Source of the DNA: Dendrolimus kikuchii
Lineage: Eukaryota > Arthropoda > Insecta > Lepidoptera > Lasiocampidae
Length of the DNA: 64,000 bases
Assembly: GCA_019925095.2 (NCBI GenBank)
Contig: CM034398.1
Coordinates: 6,339,001-6,403,000, forward strand
Direction: 5' to 3'
Below the pieces are notes generated by a model. That model was not told the origin of the DNA. It made no database searches and worked only from the letters and a program-made list of their open reading frames with translations. Shown piece by piece: positions 35,898-47,577 of this stretch (position 1 is the first letter of the stretch; the number at the start of each line of letters is the position of its first letter). The translations under genes and the position numbers were made by a program.

Positions 35898-36485
35898 TTG
35901 AAAATATTTTCTTGTGAACATTTCTTTAATTAATTTTAAGTGACGACAATCAAATTTTTTTTATCTGATACGTAACTAACGCAACATAAGTAAGAAATAA
36001 TATTTTCTTTATTTTGTTATTATCATTTCCTAGTATAAGTTTTCATTTAAATGGCTTCTAAGTATTCATTATTGTTCTCAAACGTCGGAACTGTTCTAAA
36101 TTCTTTATCTTAAAAGACAATAAGTTTCTCGGTAGCATGGTAAATAGGTAGGTCTACGTACTAAGAAGTAAAACGAATATGAGCATTCACCGAAACACGC
36201 CTTCTGGGAAGGGCCCACGAATTTGATGCGCGCCACGAGACCGTAGCTCTTGGAATAGATTTCGTTATTCGCAATTTTGTAGTGTTGCCAACGCGGGGAG
36301 AATTTTTAGAATGATTTTTTGTTCGGCTTATGTTGACGCTTTTTAACAGACTTAAAAAAGAAGGTGGTTCGCAATTCAAATGTATGTCTGTTACGCGATA
36401 TTTCCGCACATTGTGGATCGATTTTCAAAATTTTCTTTTCTTCGAAAGATGATACTTTTGAAGTGGTTCCATTGTCATCAATTCA
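35898..36485. other. Intergenic, no feature
   Basis: AT-rich with a GC patch at 36180-36250; no supported gene. Confidence 0.4.
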
Positions 36486-36775
36486 GGATCCCAGGAAAAT
36501 CGAGGGCAATCCTTGTTGAAGAGCGCCGGGTACCTTTATTTTTTACAAGGGGAAATCCGTTTGCGGACCCCCCGCCGGGGAGACTTCGGCGGGGGAGTGT
36601 GGGACTCGCCGGCTAGAGGGGCCGGAATACCCACTAAAACCCCTTGGTGCCACCTGACGCCATGAGCGGGTCACGGGATATGCGTGAGCTTTTCTTCCGC
36701 GATCCCGGCTGGCGTGGGCCCACCCCAGCACTGGGGCAGGCCCCTCCGAGCGCCGGGTACCTGCACATTTCGCAA
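36486..36775 (-). mobile_element. LINE 3' UTR-like GC-rich fragment
   Basis: 'gaagagcgccgggtaccttt' and 'cgagcgccgggtacctgca' form a direct repeat at the two ends. 'cccactaaaaccccttgg' also occurs in the R1-type 3' region at 44985. Tentative. Confidence 0.35.
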
Positions 36776-37075
36776 GGTATCATATTCTATTGTATGGCAT
36801 GCAACTTGTATACTCGTGTCTGCAGTATAATTTCTAAAGGCGCTTAATATATTATTTCTAAAGCTATTCAAGTATTTTTGCAAGTAAAAAGTAGAAAATA
36901 TTTTTTTAACGAAAACAAAACCGAGTTGAAACTGAAAAGCAAAAACTTCAAGATGTTTTTCTACATCTTGAAGTCGGTGCGAAGTAATACTAAAAAATTA
37001 CTATATTTTACAAATTTTGTTGTCGTTTTCTATGTTTTACTTTTTTTACGTTTTTTTAATGTTTGTATTTTGTAA

Positions 37076-37348
37076 CGAGTAAACTCAAAAATTACTCGAC
37101 CGATTTCACAAATTCTTTCATCGTTAGAATGGTACATTATCCCAGATTAATATAGAATATATTTATTACTATCAAAAATTGGGGATCCCTACTAAAACTT
37201 CAATATTGTAACCCAAGGTGTAAAAAATAGTGTTTGAGTGGGTCCCGGTATGGTTTAGATTCACAATTAGAACTGGTAGGTGGCGCTGGAATCGGGTTCT
37301 AGAATTTAATTTTTTAAGGGTAGGGCAACGTCTGCCGTAACCGCTAGT
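37076..37348 (+). mobile_element. Helitron-like element, CTAGT end
   Basis: 'tactcgaccgatttcacaaa' opening, 'ggtaggtggcgctggaatcg' body, 'caacgtctgccgtaaccg' with CTAGT at 37344-37348. Same subfamily as the next one. Confidence 0.55.
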
Positions 37349-37504
37349 AATAAATAAAAAACTATTCGAATCATTTCGAGTCTGATGTTGTCTTTAATGA
37401 AATACTAAATGTTCTCCACTCAAATTATACTAATGTTATTTTTCTTCAGAACAAAGTGAATATTATGTAAAAATTTAAAAGTGGTTAAATATAAATATTT
37501 ATCT

Positions 37505-37720
37505 TCTTATATATAAAAATGAATGTTTGTCTGTATGTCCTTTATAGAATCGTAAACTATACTTTGATCATGTGATGATCTTTAGCAAAGTGGTTGTGCA
37601 TGAGCCGAAGAAGGTTTCTGAGTTGGTTCACAATTGGACCCGGTAGGTGGCGCTGCTATCGGCATGTCGATTGAAGTTTTTCCGGGCAGGACGAAACCGT
37701 CGTCTGCCGGGACAGCTAGT
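37505..37720 (+). mobile_element. Helitron-like element, CTAGT end
   Basis: 'tatataaaaatgaatgtttg' opening, 'ggtaggtggcgctgctatcg' body, 'ccgtcgtctgccgggacag' with CTAGT at 37716-37720. A 26-bp perfect hairpin begins 3 bp after the end. Confidence 0.65.
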
Positions 37721-37723
37721 TAC

Positions 37724-37781
37724 TTATAAACAGTACCTTATCCCTCAAATATGGTTTTGAGGGATAAGGTACTGTTTATAA
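37724..37781. repeat. Perfect 26-bp hairpin, 6-base loop
   Basis: Arms 37724-37749 and 37756-37781 are exact complements around TATGGT. Confidence 0.96.
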
Positions 37782-38734
37782 AGCTATGTTCGGTACCTTA
37801 TTTGAGCCTTACTAATTTGAAGGTTATTAAATACCCTGTTAATAATATAATATTCTTAATAAAAGAATAATCTTTATTTTCAAATACTTAGGTAAAGTCA
37901 AAAATCATACTATTTGTATACTGTATGAAACTAGTAATCTCTGTATATGTTAACGCAAAAGACTTGGATTAAGTAAAAAGGTAAAGCAAGGATACAAAAA
38001 AATATTGCAATTTGCCTTGACAATATAAAAATCTGGCAATGTGTAATATAAATATACATCCTAAAAGTAATAATAAACTGAAAAACGTCTAAAGTATTTT
38101 TTTTTTAAACTACCCCTGCACATAGACCAATCTTAGATAATTTTAAGTTTGTTTGAATTTACTGTATTTTGATAATACCTAAAACCTGACACTCTGAATT
38201 ATCGGAAATCACAGCAAGCCTGTCAAAATTGGGATGGTAAACACCAGTTAGTTAAGACAGCGTGGGTTTTCGGAAATCGCAGCCGTGCCTATCTCAGCGT
38301 CACACGCCTATAGTATAAATAACAGTACAGTAACCCTTCGCCTTTGATGTTAATAAACTGCTCATAATGACTAAACAATAAATGCAATTCTCTCGCGGTT
38401 GTCACTAAATGATAATTTTAAATTAATGGCGTTAATTTAAAATAAATCTAAGATATCCAGCGAGGAAACGTAGCCAGACTTCTGGGCACCTTACCCATAG
38501 AAGACGGTGATCTAGGCTCAGTATTCTACTTATAGTCTTGAGGGACTATGAGTAGAATACAATACAAATAAGTTAAGTTTTCTTGCATTGTATTCGATTA
38601 TATATAATTTAAAGAAAAAAGTAATTTGAAGATAGAAAATAATATATCAGATATTAAGAAATGTATAATTAATTAGAGATATTTTTGATGGAAATTATAT
38701 TATCAGTTATACCCCTGCTACATCTGACATAATT
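37782..38734. other. Intergenic, no gene
   Basis: AT-rich. A 17-bp imperfect hairpin at about 38521-38561 ('gtattctacttatagtc' with complement 'gactatgagtagaatac'). Confidence 0.5.
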
Positions 38735-39110
38735 CTAGTGTCTGACCATGTCACGCAGATTTAATAGAGGGGTTTAATGCGCTATTTGAGATGCGAAATT
38801 GTTAATGGCGTTAAATATTAACAGATGATTCAAATATAAATAATATATATATATATACACACTAATGTAGCTAATCATTGACGCCGTTATTTTTTGCGAT
38901 TATGTTAAAGCTCTTGTTTGTGGCCAAATGAATTTTATTTATATAGTTAAAACTAACGCCTTTATCGAATAGCAACATTAGTGTATTGATTGAATGTGAT
39001 GCCGATACCACATTTTCAATACCGCGCCGCTTGTCATCGGCAGGATGTTGACCTCTATTTCCTCGAGTTACCACGCTTAACTACGCAGCGTTTCTTTAGT
39101 GTTTGTTCCA
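38735..39110. repeat. Degenerate repeat I
   Basis: 'tcacgcagat', 'aatgcgctatttgagat' and 'gttaatggcgttaaatatt' are shared in order with 53590-53760. No coding capacity that I trust. Confidence 0.4.
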
Positions 39111-39467
39111 CGTAATAACTTGCTTAGAGGGAATTTTCCGCAGTGGTTTTCCTTTTGCGGTACGTATATTTATTCAAGGGCGGCAATTAGTTGGGAGCGC
39201 CCCTGCTGTTGCCATCTTCCATGACGGCGACGGCGGCGATGAGCAGTTTCCATTAGGTAGGCCGTTTGCCTGTTTTTGACAATATTTTTATTTATTTCTT
39301 ATGTCACGATTTCCATTCCCAATTTTTTATTTAACCTTATTTTCTAGTGTTAAATGCAACACAAAAGATCATTAGCTTAACACTGTTCTATAACATCTAT
39401 GTAACTTCCATTATCTTAAGATGGCCGAACGCCATAAAATTTGTGCTTACTGCCATAATTACTTTTT
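39111..39467. other. LINE tail remnant and unassigned sequence
   Basis: 39180-39290 resembles a LINE 3' tail on the plus strand ('ttccattaggtaggccgttt', 'gcctgttt'). The rest is unassigned. Confidence 0.35.
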
Positions 39468-39678
39468 TTTTAATTTTTTTTATTGCAGGAGATCAGCAAA
39501 CAGGCAGAATGCCCACTTGATGGAAAGCGGTTACCATCGCCTATGGACATTTGCAACACCAAAGTTGCTACAAATGCGCTGCTGCTCTCTTAAGGGAGAC
39601 TGGAACCTGGTCACTAATGCCAGAACACAACTCAAGGTTGTTATGGCAACATACTTTAGACCAGGGGTGGTAGCCAGT
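39468..39678 (-). mobile_element. Tail-sharing SINE, truncated
   Basis: Minus-strand copy running from the poly-A complement to 'ggggtggtagcca', where it stops. The head is missing, as expected for 5' truncation. Confidence 0.85.
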
Positions 39679-40050
39679 TAAATAAATTGTAAACTGAGAC
39701 AATCACAGAATTTTATTTCATTATCTAGATTACGAGGCTGAGACCTATAAGAAAAAAATCGAATTTCAACTAGCCCGCAACTAGTTATGCCTAGGTCAGA
39801 CAGACTAGTTATGTTAGTACGGTAAATATTGTATTTATACTGTGATTATGACGATGACGAAACACATCATGTCCTGTGTTAGTTTATAGTTTTAAGAACT
39901 CGTTAATCAATTTAGTTACGAGGTTTCTTGAGAATATTTCTTCAATGAAATTGGTCAACTAGTGTCATTAAACAGGAATGACGGACATGAAAGTTTTTAA
40001 CTTTTAGCACTGATACCTATATAGTACTTATACCTATTTATCTGATGACT

Positions 40051-40425
40051 TTATTTTTTTATTTGTTATAGCTGGAGTACTGTAGACAGGCTGACGGCCC
40101 ACATGATGGCAAGCGGTTACCGTTGCCTCGAAGAAATTTTATGACACCCTTTTTGAAAAACTCCATATCGTAGCGCTGTGGGAATACCTCGGCTGGGAGC
40201 TCATTCCAAATCCCCACGGTACGCAGGAGAAACGTTCTACAGAACCGTTGCGTACATGAGCGACGCGGCTCAAGGGAGTCTGGATGAACTCCCAACCGAT
40301 GACGAGCGGTGCGATGGTAGAAAGAGGACGAAGGCACCATTCTAAACAGTTCTTCGGAACACTCCCCGTTATACAGTCGGTAGAATACACAGAAGGAAGC
40401 GAAGTCTCTCTTAAGTCTCCTTTTA
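40051..40425 (-). pseudogene. LINE reverse-transcriptase ORF C-terminus (Jockey/CR1-like)
   Basis: On the minus strand the frame reads CVFYRLYNGECSEELF, then SLEPRRSCTQRF, RTVGIWNELPAEVFP and YDMEFFKKGVIKFL, and ends at a stop (40059-40061) followed by AATAAAAAAA. These are hallmark C-terminal motifs of lepidopteran non-LTR retrotransposon ORF2. It is only the last 120 or so residues, 5'-truncated. The coding region runs straight into 'ggtaaccgcttgccatca', the tail shared with the SINE. It sits head-to-head with a plus-strand SINE at 40424. Clade assignment is from memory and uncertain. Confidence 0.75.
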
Positions 40426-40737
40426 TCCGTGCAGGAACGGAGAAAGAATACAATTTCCTGCAGCCGGGCGGCCTGTCGTAAGAGGCGACTTAACAACCCA
40501 CAGCCAGGTGGTAGGGCATTTGCCCGACCGGATGGCTACCACCCCTGGTCTAAAGTATGTCGCCATAACAACCTTGAGTTGTGTTCCGGCATTAGGGACC
40601 AGGTTCCAGTCTCCCTTAAGAGAGCTGCAGCGCATTTGCAGCAACTTTGGTGTTGCAAATGTCCATAGGCGATGGTAACCGCTTTCCATCAAGTGAGCGG
40701 TCTGCCTGTCTGCTGATGTCCTGCAATAAAAAAAAAC
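40424..40737 (+). mobile_element. Tail-sharing SINE, full length
   Basis: Head 'tatccgtgcaggaacggaga' abuts the LINE fragment. Ends 'gtcctgcaataaaaaaaaac'. Confidence 0.9.
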
Positions 40738-40817
40738 AAATAAATAATAATGATTAAATTATTACATGAATGAAAGTGTACGAAATAACATATGTAATAT
40801 TATTGTGTATTTATATA

Positions 40818-42094
40818 CCTAGTCTTGCCATAAATATTGTAACAAAGAATTTATTATTTCTATTGCAAATAACATTTATAAGTTTTACAGTGTGCTAGTT
40901 TAATACATAAATATAAAACAATTTAAAATATAAAAAGCTTATTCGAAGTGGTCTCCATTGGCTGCAATACAGCCCTTTAAACGTTGAGGCCAGTTATCAA
41001 TAGAAGCACGCACCCTTTCCATGGGAAAATTCTTCACTGCCAATCGTATGGATTGTTTTAGGGACTCCAAATTATCATAGCGTTTAGAGCTAGCCGTACT
41101 CTCTAAAACTGACCATAAATCATAATCCACCGGATTAAGATCGGGACTAGACGACCGCCAATCTTCAGCTCTGATCAAGTCCGAAACGTTCGTTTCCGAC
41201 CAAGACTGTGTGGACCAAGCTTTATGAGCCGGCGCCGAGTCTTGCTGGAAGGACCATTCTTGGTTATTGAACATGGTGTTGTTAAGGGGCTTAACTACCT
41301 TCTGAAGAATGGTATCTTGATACATTTGTGCCGATGTTTTGATACCTTTTTCACAAAAATATGGCTCAGTCACTCTTTCATAGCTAAACACCCCACCAAA
41401 TCACTTATTTATACTAATTGAGAAGCGTCCTTAGAGCTTTGAGCATAAATACGGTCATTTTGTTTGTTAAAATGTTGCTCAATTGTAAAAAATTTCTCAT
41501 CCGTAAACAATTTTTTTCTGTGACCTCCCTTTGCGTACCGCTTCAGTAGTTGTTTCGATTTTACCACCCTATTCTTTTTTAAATTATGAGCTAAGAAATG
41601 ACCAGTGCGTCTCTTATAGGCTGCAAGTCCTAAGTCATCTTTTAAAATACGCGACATGGTTCTAGGTGATATCTTCATCTCCTGAGATAAAATCTTTTGC
41701 TTTCGGACAGGATTTCTTCGAATTCTTTCCCTTACTGCTTCGACCACCTCTTTAGTACGAACACTACGTGGACGGCCAAATCTTTTTCTTTCACAAACAG
41801 AGGAGGTCTCATTGTACCTATTAATCGCCCGGTACACAAACATTTGACCAATACCAATCGTATGGAGAGTTTTAAAAATCGTATTTGACTCCATACCTAC
41901 TTTGTGTAATGCAATCACAGCGATTCGGTTCTCTTTATCGCCCCACTCCATTTTAATATCTCAAAATGTTGTACAATGTATTGGCGCTAAAATGAGAAAA
42001 CACAATGAACAATCATATAAAAATGACAGATTCCAAATTCAAATGTAATATTTTGTTTCTTTTTAATTGTAACAGTATTTATGGCCCGACTAAG
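40818..42094 (-). mobile_element. maT (Tc1/mariner DD37D) transposon, 1277 bp
   Basis: Inverted ends 'cctagtcttgccataaatat' (left) and the complement of 'atttatggcccgactaag' (right), each flanked by TA. It encodes the transposase described at 40939-41951. Size and TA duplication fit the family. Confidence 0.9.
40939..41951 (-). pseudogene. maT-family transposase, broken
   Basis: Cut-and-paste transposase with an N-terminal helix-turn-helix pair (residues about 1-110; GRPRSVRT between the two halves) and a DDD catalytic core. The first Asp is in FTDEKFFT and the second in FQQDSAPAH. The third is in SPDLNPVDYDLW, 37 residues after the second, which defines DD37D (maT). It starts MEWGDKENR at 41951, 143 bp inside the TIR. 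Against the copy at 48422 it has lost about 28 bp after the first catalytic block, giving a stop near 41409 and a frameshift before TEPYFCEKG. The element is probably non-autonomous now but could be cross-mobilised through its intact TIRs. Confidence 0.88.
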
Positions 42095-42597
42095 TATGGC
42101 GGTCACTCGTTAATTGTTATTTTTAGCGATTTTACTACACTATTACTATTGAGATATAACATTATGTTTATATGATCTAAGACTATTACATTCTTTCTGT
42201 CTAATTTTACCTACATACACCAGTAGTTCCTGAGAAAATTGCTGTGACATACAGACGGAAAAATGGCTATGGTACCTTAAAAAGTGTTTTGTGATCATAA
42301 AAATAGCTAGTCCTAACGGAGTAGGTAAACTTAAAATTCAACCGAAGAATTCTAAGAGCTATTGTATATTATTTATAAACTGTTCTCGAAAGCTGCCAAT
42401 TTACGCCACCTACGATGTCATCAAATGAATTAATTAATACCTCAAAATAATGGGACGTTTATTTCATCGCTGGGTGATGTTTTCTTGTTCGCATTTATTC
42501 ACATTAATAACGGACGACGATTCTATTAACAGCCAGTGCCTTGTCTTACTATACGTTAATATGATTAAAATGCGACACAAAAAATGTATTCAAGTTT
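42095..42597. other. Intergenic, no feature
   Basis: AT-rich; nothing recognised. Confidence 0.5.
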
Positions 42598-42886
42598 TTT
42601 ATTTTTTTATTGCATTAGTTCAGCAGACATGCAGACCACCTGATGGAAAGTGATTACCATCGTATATGGACATTTGCAACATCAAAGGTGCTACCAATGC
42701 TACCTGGCTCCTAATAGCGGAACACAATTCAAGGTTGTTATGGCGGCATATTCTATATCAGGGGTGGTAGCCATTCAGGCGGGCAAATACCCTCCACCTG
42801 GCTGTGGGGTGTTTTTGTTGTCTCTTACGACAGCATGCTCGGCCGCAGAGGAAATTGTATTCTTTCTCTGTTCCTGCACGGATAAA
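42598..42886 (-). mobile_element. Tail-sharing SINE
   Basis: Minus-strand copy with both ends; lacks about 35 bp around the 'cttaagagagcagc' segment. Confidence 0.8.
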
Positions 42887-42944
42887 ATACAAGTGTTGCA
42901 ATGTTGATAATCTAAGTTAATATCTGACAGATGATTTATAATTT

Positions 42945-43185
42945 TTATTATTACAAAATGGTTATCGCCGCCTATACAGGGAATGAGATAGAGGGGATGG
43001 AATATGGGATTGGATTAGAGGGATGTGGGCCATCGGAACTGTCACTCATCATACGACCCACGATTAGCTCAAGGCTAACAGTTTCACGCCGATATTTTTT
43101 GAGATCGTGGTATCACACCGATCGAGCTGACCCTAAAAGCTATTATCAAGGTATAACAATTCCAGCATGGCTCTACCACTTTAGC
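42945..43185 (+). repeat. Dispersed repeat J, copy 2
   Basis: 'gggccatcggaactgtcact' and 'cgagctgaccctaaaagcta' as at 24365. A second copy supports mobility; class unknown. Confidence 0.55.
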
Positions 43186-43231
43186 AGGGGCGTAGCTTGT
43201 TATCCACAATCTTTTATAGATTAACGAAATA

Positions 43232-43421
43232 ACTGCTGGGCCAACAGGAACGGCTATCAGACTTGTCATTATTGTCTATAGAGGCAGAAAATCTAAAAAA
43301 ATTGAAATCGTCTTCAGCTATGGATGATTTCATAAATAAGCTTGATGCTAAAAGGCGAGAAAAGTGTATTTTTGATTTAAATTGTTTATCTAACTTAGGT
43401 CCTAGGAGCGTCAAGTTATAA
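43232..43421 (+). pseudogene. hAT-like transposase C-terminal fragment
   Basis: 62 codons from a frame preceded by a stop: QQERLSDLSLLSIEAENL, then DDFINKLDAKRREK, ending VKL-stop at 43419-43421. The 'RLS-LSLLSIE...INK...KRR' arrangement resembles the hAT dimerisation tail found in hAT and ZMYM-like proteins (from memory). No start codon or upstream domain is present, so it is a fossil or a last exon. Confidence 0.45.
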
Positions 43422-43719
43422 GTAATAACTTATAATCAATATATAATTATTTTAATTGAATTCGAGCATTTTTTGTTTCTTTTATAAAAACTTTATCTTT
43501 CCTTTGGGCCCCCCAACACATTTTGATACAGGTTGATAATCTGAGTTGCCTGACAGATAATAATCGGATACTTAAATTAGAAAAAATATATATTTGCGTT
43601 TATCCTGCACAATTTCACCAACATTTAAATTACTGCTTTGCTCCATGTAATTCTAGGTGTAAGTGTTTTTTTTTATAATGTACATTATTAATCTCATTTA
43701 CATATCGTCAACCCACTAG

Positions 43720-43945
43720 GGGTGCGTTCCTTTAGTATCTCTCAACGCCCAAAATGCTTCGTCTGCGGTTCCACTAGGCGAACACGGTCGTCATGGTCGT
43801 GGTGAAAACGTCACTAATGACTGGTCGAATGATTGGTCGAATAACCGTTCCATTTGAGTTTCCTGATTGTGACGTCGGCAAGCAAGTGGAAGGGGAAAAA
43901 TCGCGGTCGTGAACGTGGTCGTTGTGAGTAATGAAACGTAGCCTG
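43720..43945. mobile_element. TIR element B, copy 2
   Basis: Shares 'caacgcccaaaatgcttcgt', 'ggtcgtggtgaaaacgtcac' and 'aaaatcgcggtcgtgaacgt' with 11131-11494. Shorter. Confidence 0.65.
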
Positions 43946-44811
43946 GGTATAATATTATATGAAAAATTTGTTTACAAACAGACAAGATGAAAAATTGTCT
44001 ATGATTTCTGTAGGGGGGTTTTCCTATGTACATTACGTGCTAAACGGGTACTGATGAATGTTGTTTGTTAAAGTGCAAGTGTCGACATAAACCGCTGCCA
44101 CGGAAATGTATGGCTGCTAGCCTGTACAATTTCTTTATATAAATATATAAGTCTAACGATGTACTTAATCACGGCGGTAGGTGTAGAAGTACACTTTGAA
44201 TGTCCGCCAAAAAGAAAACTAATCATTGAAACATTACTTTTCAAATAAATAGCGACGCTAATACCACAATATTCAGCCGATGAGCTTATAAATATCAATT
44301 GTATTCTAAGAATTCATCAGATTTTTTTCAAATACTTAACGCATCGTACCTGAAAGTGGTTTGTTTGTTCATTTATATAGTACCCGGCTCGGATCTTAAG
44401 CGGCTGGCAGAATAGTAAGTAGGGATTGTTTTGCGAATTGAAAATCAAATAAAAATGTAAAAGAAGAGCAAATAAGGTTTTACAGCGGCTGAGGAACGTT
44501 TTGATGACAATTTATTTTGATTATTTTTTATACAAATTAAAAATGTTTATAAAGCAAATACTATTCTAAATCTTTAATAATAGATGAAGCAACTAACAGC
44601 AAACCTAGTAAGTGGCACTATTATTAACAAATGCTTTTAACAATACTTAAAACTTTATACAATAACTAAATTTATTCCGAAAGTTAGACATACGAAGACA
44701 TGCTATTATCTTCTGTATTTTATAGAGGAACACGCTATGCGCCAGTCCGACTCGCACATCCTCATAATATTGTACCTGCTTTTTATTTTATATTTTAAGA
44801 TTTGTGTGTCT
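43946..44811. other. Intergenic, no feature
   Basis: AT-rich, no supported gene or matched repeat. Confidence 0.5.
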
Positions 44812-45962
44812 TTTTTTTTTTTTTTAAGGCGGGGGAAATGCTATTTACGCACAATACTGGGTCCTTTGCAAGGGATTAGACCATAGTTGATCATGAAGGC
44901 TTTCCCCTTTGACAAGGGGCAATCCGAACAATAATCAAGCCAGCTTGTGTGGAGACTCAGAGAAGTTGCACGGGCAACACCCACTACCCACTAAAACCAC
45001 CCTCCTCCCATGTGCCCCGCGCTTTTTATGAAGGAAAGGCTGAGACTTAGAACGTAGTTACGCCCAGTCCGATCCAGCGCAAAAAGTGCCTGAATGTGCC
45101 CCGGGAATCAGAACACATTCACTTCGTCAGCGGGGGTGATGAATCCTTTGCTCCCTTGATAGCTAAAGGCCCCCCGAAGCGGTATTATTCAGGGTGGGAA
45201 GTCATGCGCATACCTGCGTCTCCGGATGCCAGCCAACCGCCGGCGTCCGCGTGGAGTCGCATTAGTACGCGCAATAATACTCCTCTCCCTATCTCGTTCG
45301 GCGGCCTCTTTGAGAGAAATTACCGTCTCACAAAAAGTAACCGCAGCCCCCCAGGTATCGCTGCTATGCAGCATGGCTTTCACCAGACTGCAGAGCGAGT
45401 CGATCACTCCTACTTGTGTCTCGAGTTCGAAACGCTGCGCCGCGCATGCCGCGCACTCGACTAGCGTGTGAAACGCCGTGTCGGGTGCGCCGCACTGGCG
45501 GCATTCCGGGGAAGGCAAGCAACCCACAATGCGACACAGATACTTATCGAGACACCCGTGTCCGGTAAGTATCTGTGTCATCCTGAAGGTCAGGGTTCCG
45601 CTTTCGCGGGTGACCCATTCCATCAGCTGCGGCCTGATTGCCTCCACCGTGTAGCCGCCGGCCGCAGGGTTTTCCAACTCTTGAGACCAGCTGGCGAGCA
45701 TGGAGGCGGTTTCCCGCTTCCTGATCGCCTCGATTTCGACCTGGCAGAAGACCAGGCCGCGAGCGAGAGCATCCTGTCGGGAGTGCCGCACTTTCGCCAG
45801 TACGTCCGCCTGGAGAGGCCAGGGCGGATTGCCTGCCAGAAGTGTCGACGCCGTCCACGACACTGTACGGTACCCTCGAATGGTCCTCACGGCCAGAACC
45901 CGCTGCGCCCGGTGCAGCAGAGTTCTATTGTGGTGTATGTGTCCTTCCGCAACACGCGTTAA
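44812..45962 (-). mobile_element. R1-clade LINE, 5'-truncated
   Basis: Minus-strand retroposon: coding end (entry below), a 3' UTR of about 370 bp, and a poly-A tail seen as a T run at 44812-44826. The truncation point is near 45962. Confidence 0.8.
45189..45940 (-). pseudogene. R1-clade reverse transcriptase C-terminus
   Basis: Open minus-strand frame of about 240 residues. It opens HRAQRVLAVRTIRGYRTVSW, the thumb-adjacent 'RxxRGYRTVS' motif of R1-type ORF2. It continues with LAGNPPWPLQAD, LTGHGCLDKYLCRI and a Cys/His cluster CRQCGAPDTAFHTLVEC near residue 140 (CxxC...H...C), the C-terminal zinc knuckle of R1 elements. The frame is intact to a stop near 45189. R1 members often insert in rDNA; this piece is not in rDNA. 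Recently inserted judging by its open frame, but 5'-truncated and so dead on arrival. Confidence 0.85.
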
Positions 45963-46089
45963 GTGGGAATTTCGAAAGCTTCGTGAAACCTATACAGACA
46001 AGCTGAAAGAAAGTTGAAGGTTTTCGTGTAACGTCTGGCAATTGATTTCTTAAGAACTTTGAAAACAATTGCACAAGTGTTCTTAATAT

Positions 46090-46410
46090 TACAAGATTTA
46101 ATTTAACTTGCAATGGATACATGTATGTATGAAGTTCGGGTGGAATCTTGCAAGTTAAATTTGACCAACTTCCCGTTTTCCGATTGAGCTGAAATTTTGC
46201 ACACATGTATATCGCGTGGCTGTGCAATAATATGGTACCATGGAGCTGATCTGATGTTGGAGTCGGAAGGTGGCCATAGGAACTCCTGTACTAAACAAGA
46301 TAGACGTGTCGTGTTTGGGCTCGTTTTACTTGTTTTGGCTAGCACTCTGCTGCTACATGATATCCAGGATTTCAAAAGCTTGTATTTAAAAACCTTTTTA
46401 AAAAAGATTA
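46090..46410 (+). repeat. Dispersed repeat N, copy 2
   Basis: Near-identical to 15163-15475, including the paired 'ttaacttgcaatgga' / 'cttgcaagttaaattt' start. Confidence 0.75.
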
Positions 46411-47375
46411 TTTTACAGATTAACACGTTGGTGGACATAACAATCTTATTGGCAGTGCCTGTTGAGATACTACTAAATTTAAGAAATTGTCTATACGCAT
46501 AATTATAAAATTATGTGATATGACAGAACGGATAAGCCTTTTAAGTCCAAGGCGTTCTGTCATGGTTTACGTATATAGGTTATAATGATATGCCCTGCGT
46601 TTTGCTTATATGCCTTTAGACGACAGTAGTTTGTGTAGGGGAAAATAAAAAAAAGCTTTGAAAATTAAAGTGAAAACTTGGACGTCGACAACCGCACTGT
46701 CGTATAATTGTCATGAGCTTGACGCTTGAGGGCGTTGCGGTCCATCAACGTGTTAATATTAGAAAAAAATTTATTATGGACGTGACGAAGTATAGTAGAA
46801 GAAGTAGTAAAAAATATTCTGGCTTAAAACAAGAAAAAAAAAGTCAAACATTGTGAGCATGTCCCGTGTAAAAAAAATAAGTATTATGCAGTTCACACGC
46901 AGTAGAAATGAAACAAAGTGTGACAAGGGGTGGGAGGGATTCTGAATTTCGTGACGTCACATTTCGTATATTATATCGTTATAATATATTTAAGGTTTAA
47001 AACACGAAATTTGAGGTATTAACGAAAAACTTCAAAACGAGAGGTTATGAAGCTTTTCGTAAACAAAGTCAATTGGTCTCACTGTATTTGACCTTAACAT
47101 GGTCATAGAAATATTTGGGTACTAACATGTCAATCTAAATAATTACAACAATTCTAAATTTATAAACACGATTTGATTAATTATATATTAAATACAGAAA
47201 TAATGGATTATTGTTTATTCAGAGAATATAGGCATAAAACGGTTAGCCTTGAGGTAATGTGATTTCGTACAACGAGAGAGTTTAGATGGCGCATTCTTTT
47301 CACCCTATCCCGTCTCCCCTGGCCCATCTGCTTATTCCAATCCCATATTCCATCTTCTGTATAAAAAAAGGGATT
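46411..47375. other. Intergenic, no gene
   Basis: AT-rich. 'cagaacggataagcc' and 'aaggcgttctgtcat' near 46525-46560 form a small foldback. Confidence 0.45.
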
Positions 47376-47379
47376 TATT

Positions 47380-47560
47380 CAAAATATGTTCCACTTTTTG
47401 AAGGTCATACACATATGTATGGCCTTCAAAAACTCAAAATTTAAATCTACTTCCTATTCTATGAATACCGCTTCGCAATGTGTTATCGCTGTTCAAAGGA
47501 GAAGAAGCGGGAAGAAACTCTCCAGCAACATGTTTAGTTAAAAGAGATTTTTTCTTTACA
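47380..47560 (-). mobile_element. LINE-like repeat C, copy 3
   Basis: 'tattcaaaatatgttccac', 'ctacttcctattctatgaat' and 'gagaagaagcgggaagaaac' as in 14575-14945. Confidence 0.5.
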
Positions 47561-47577
47561 TGTTTTCTATTATTAAC

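Noticed and set aside
44046..44298. 76-codon minus-strand frame
   Set aside because: AT-rich, no domain, no splice context, no repeat; consistent with chance.
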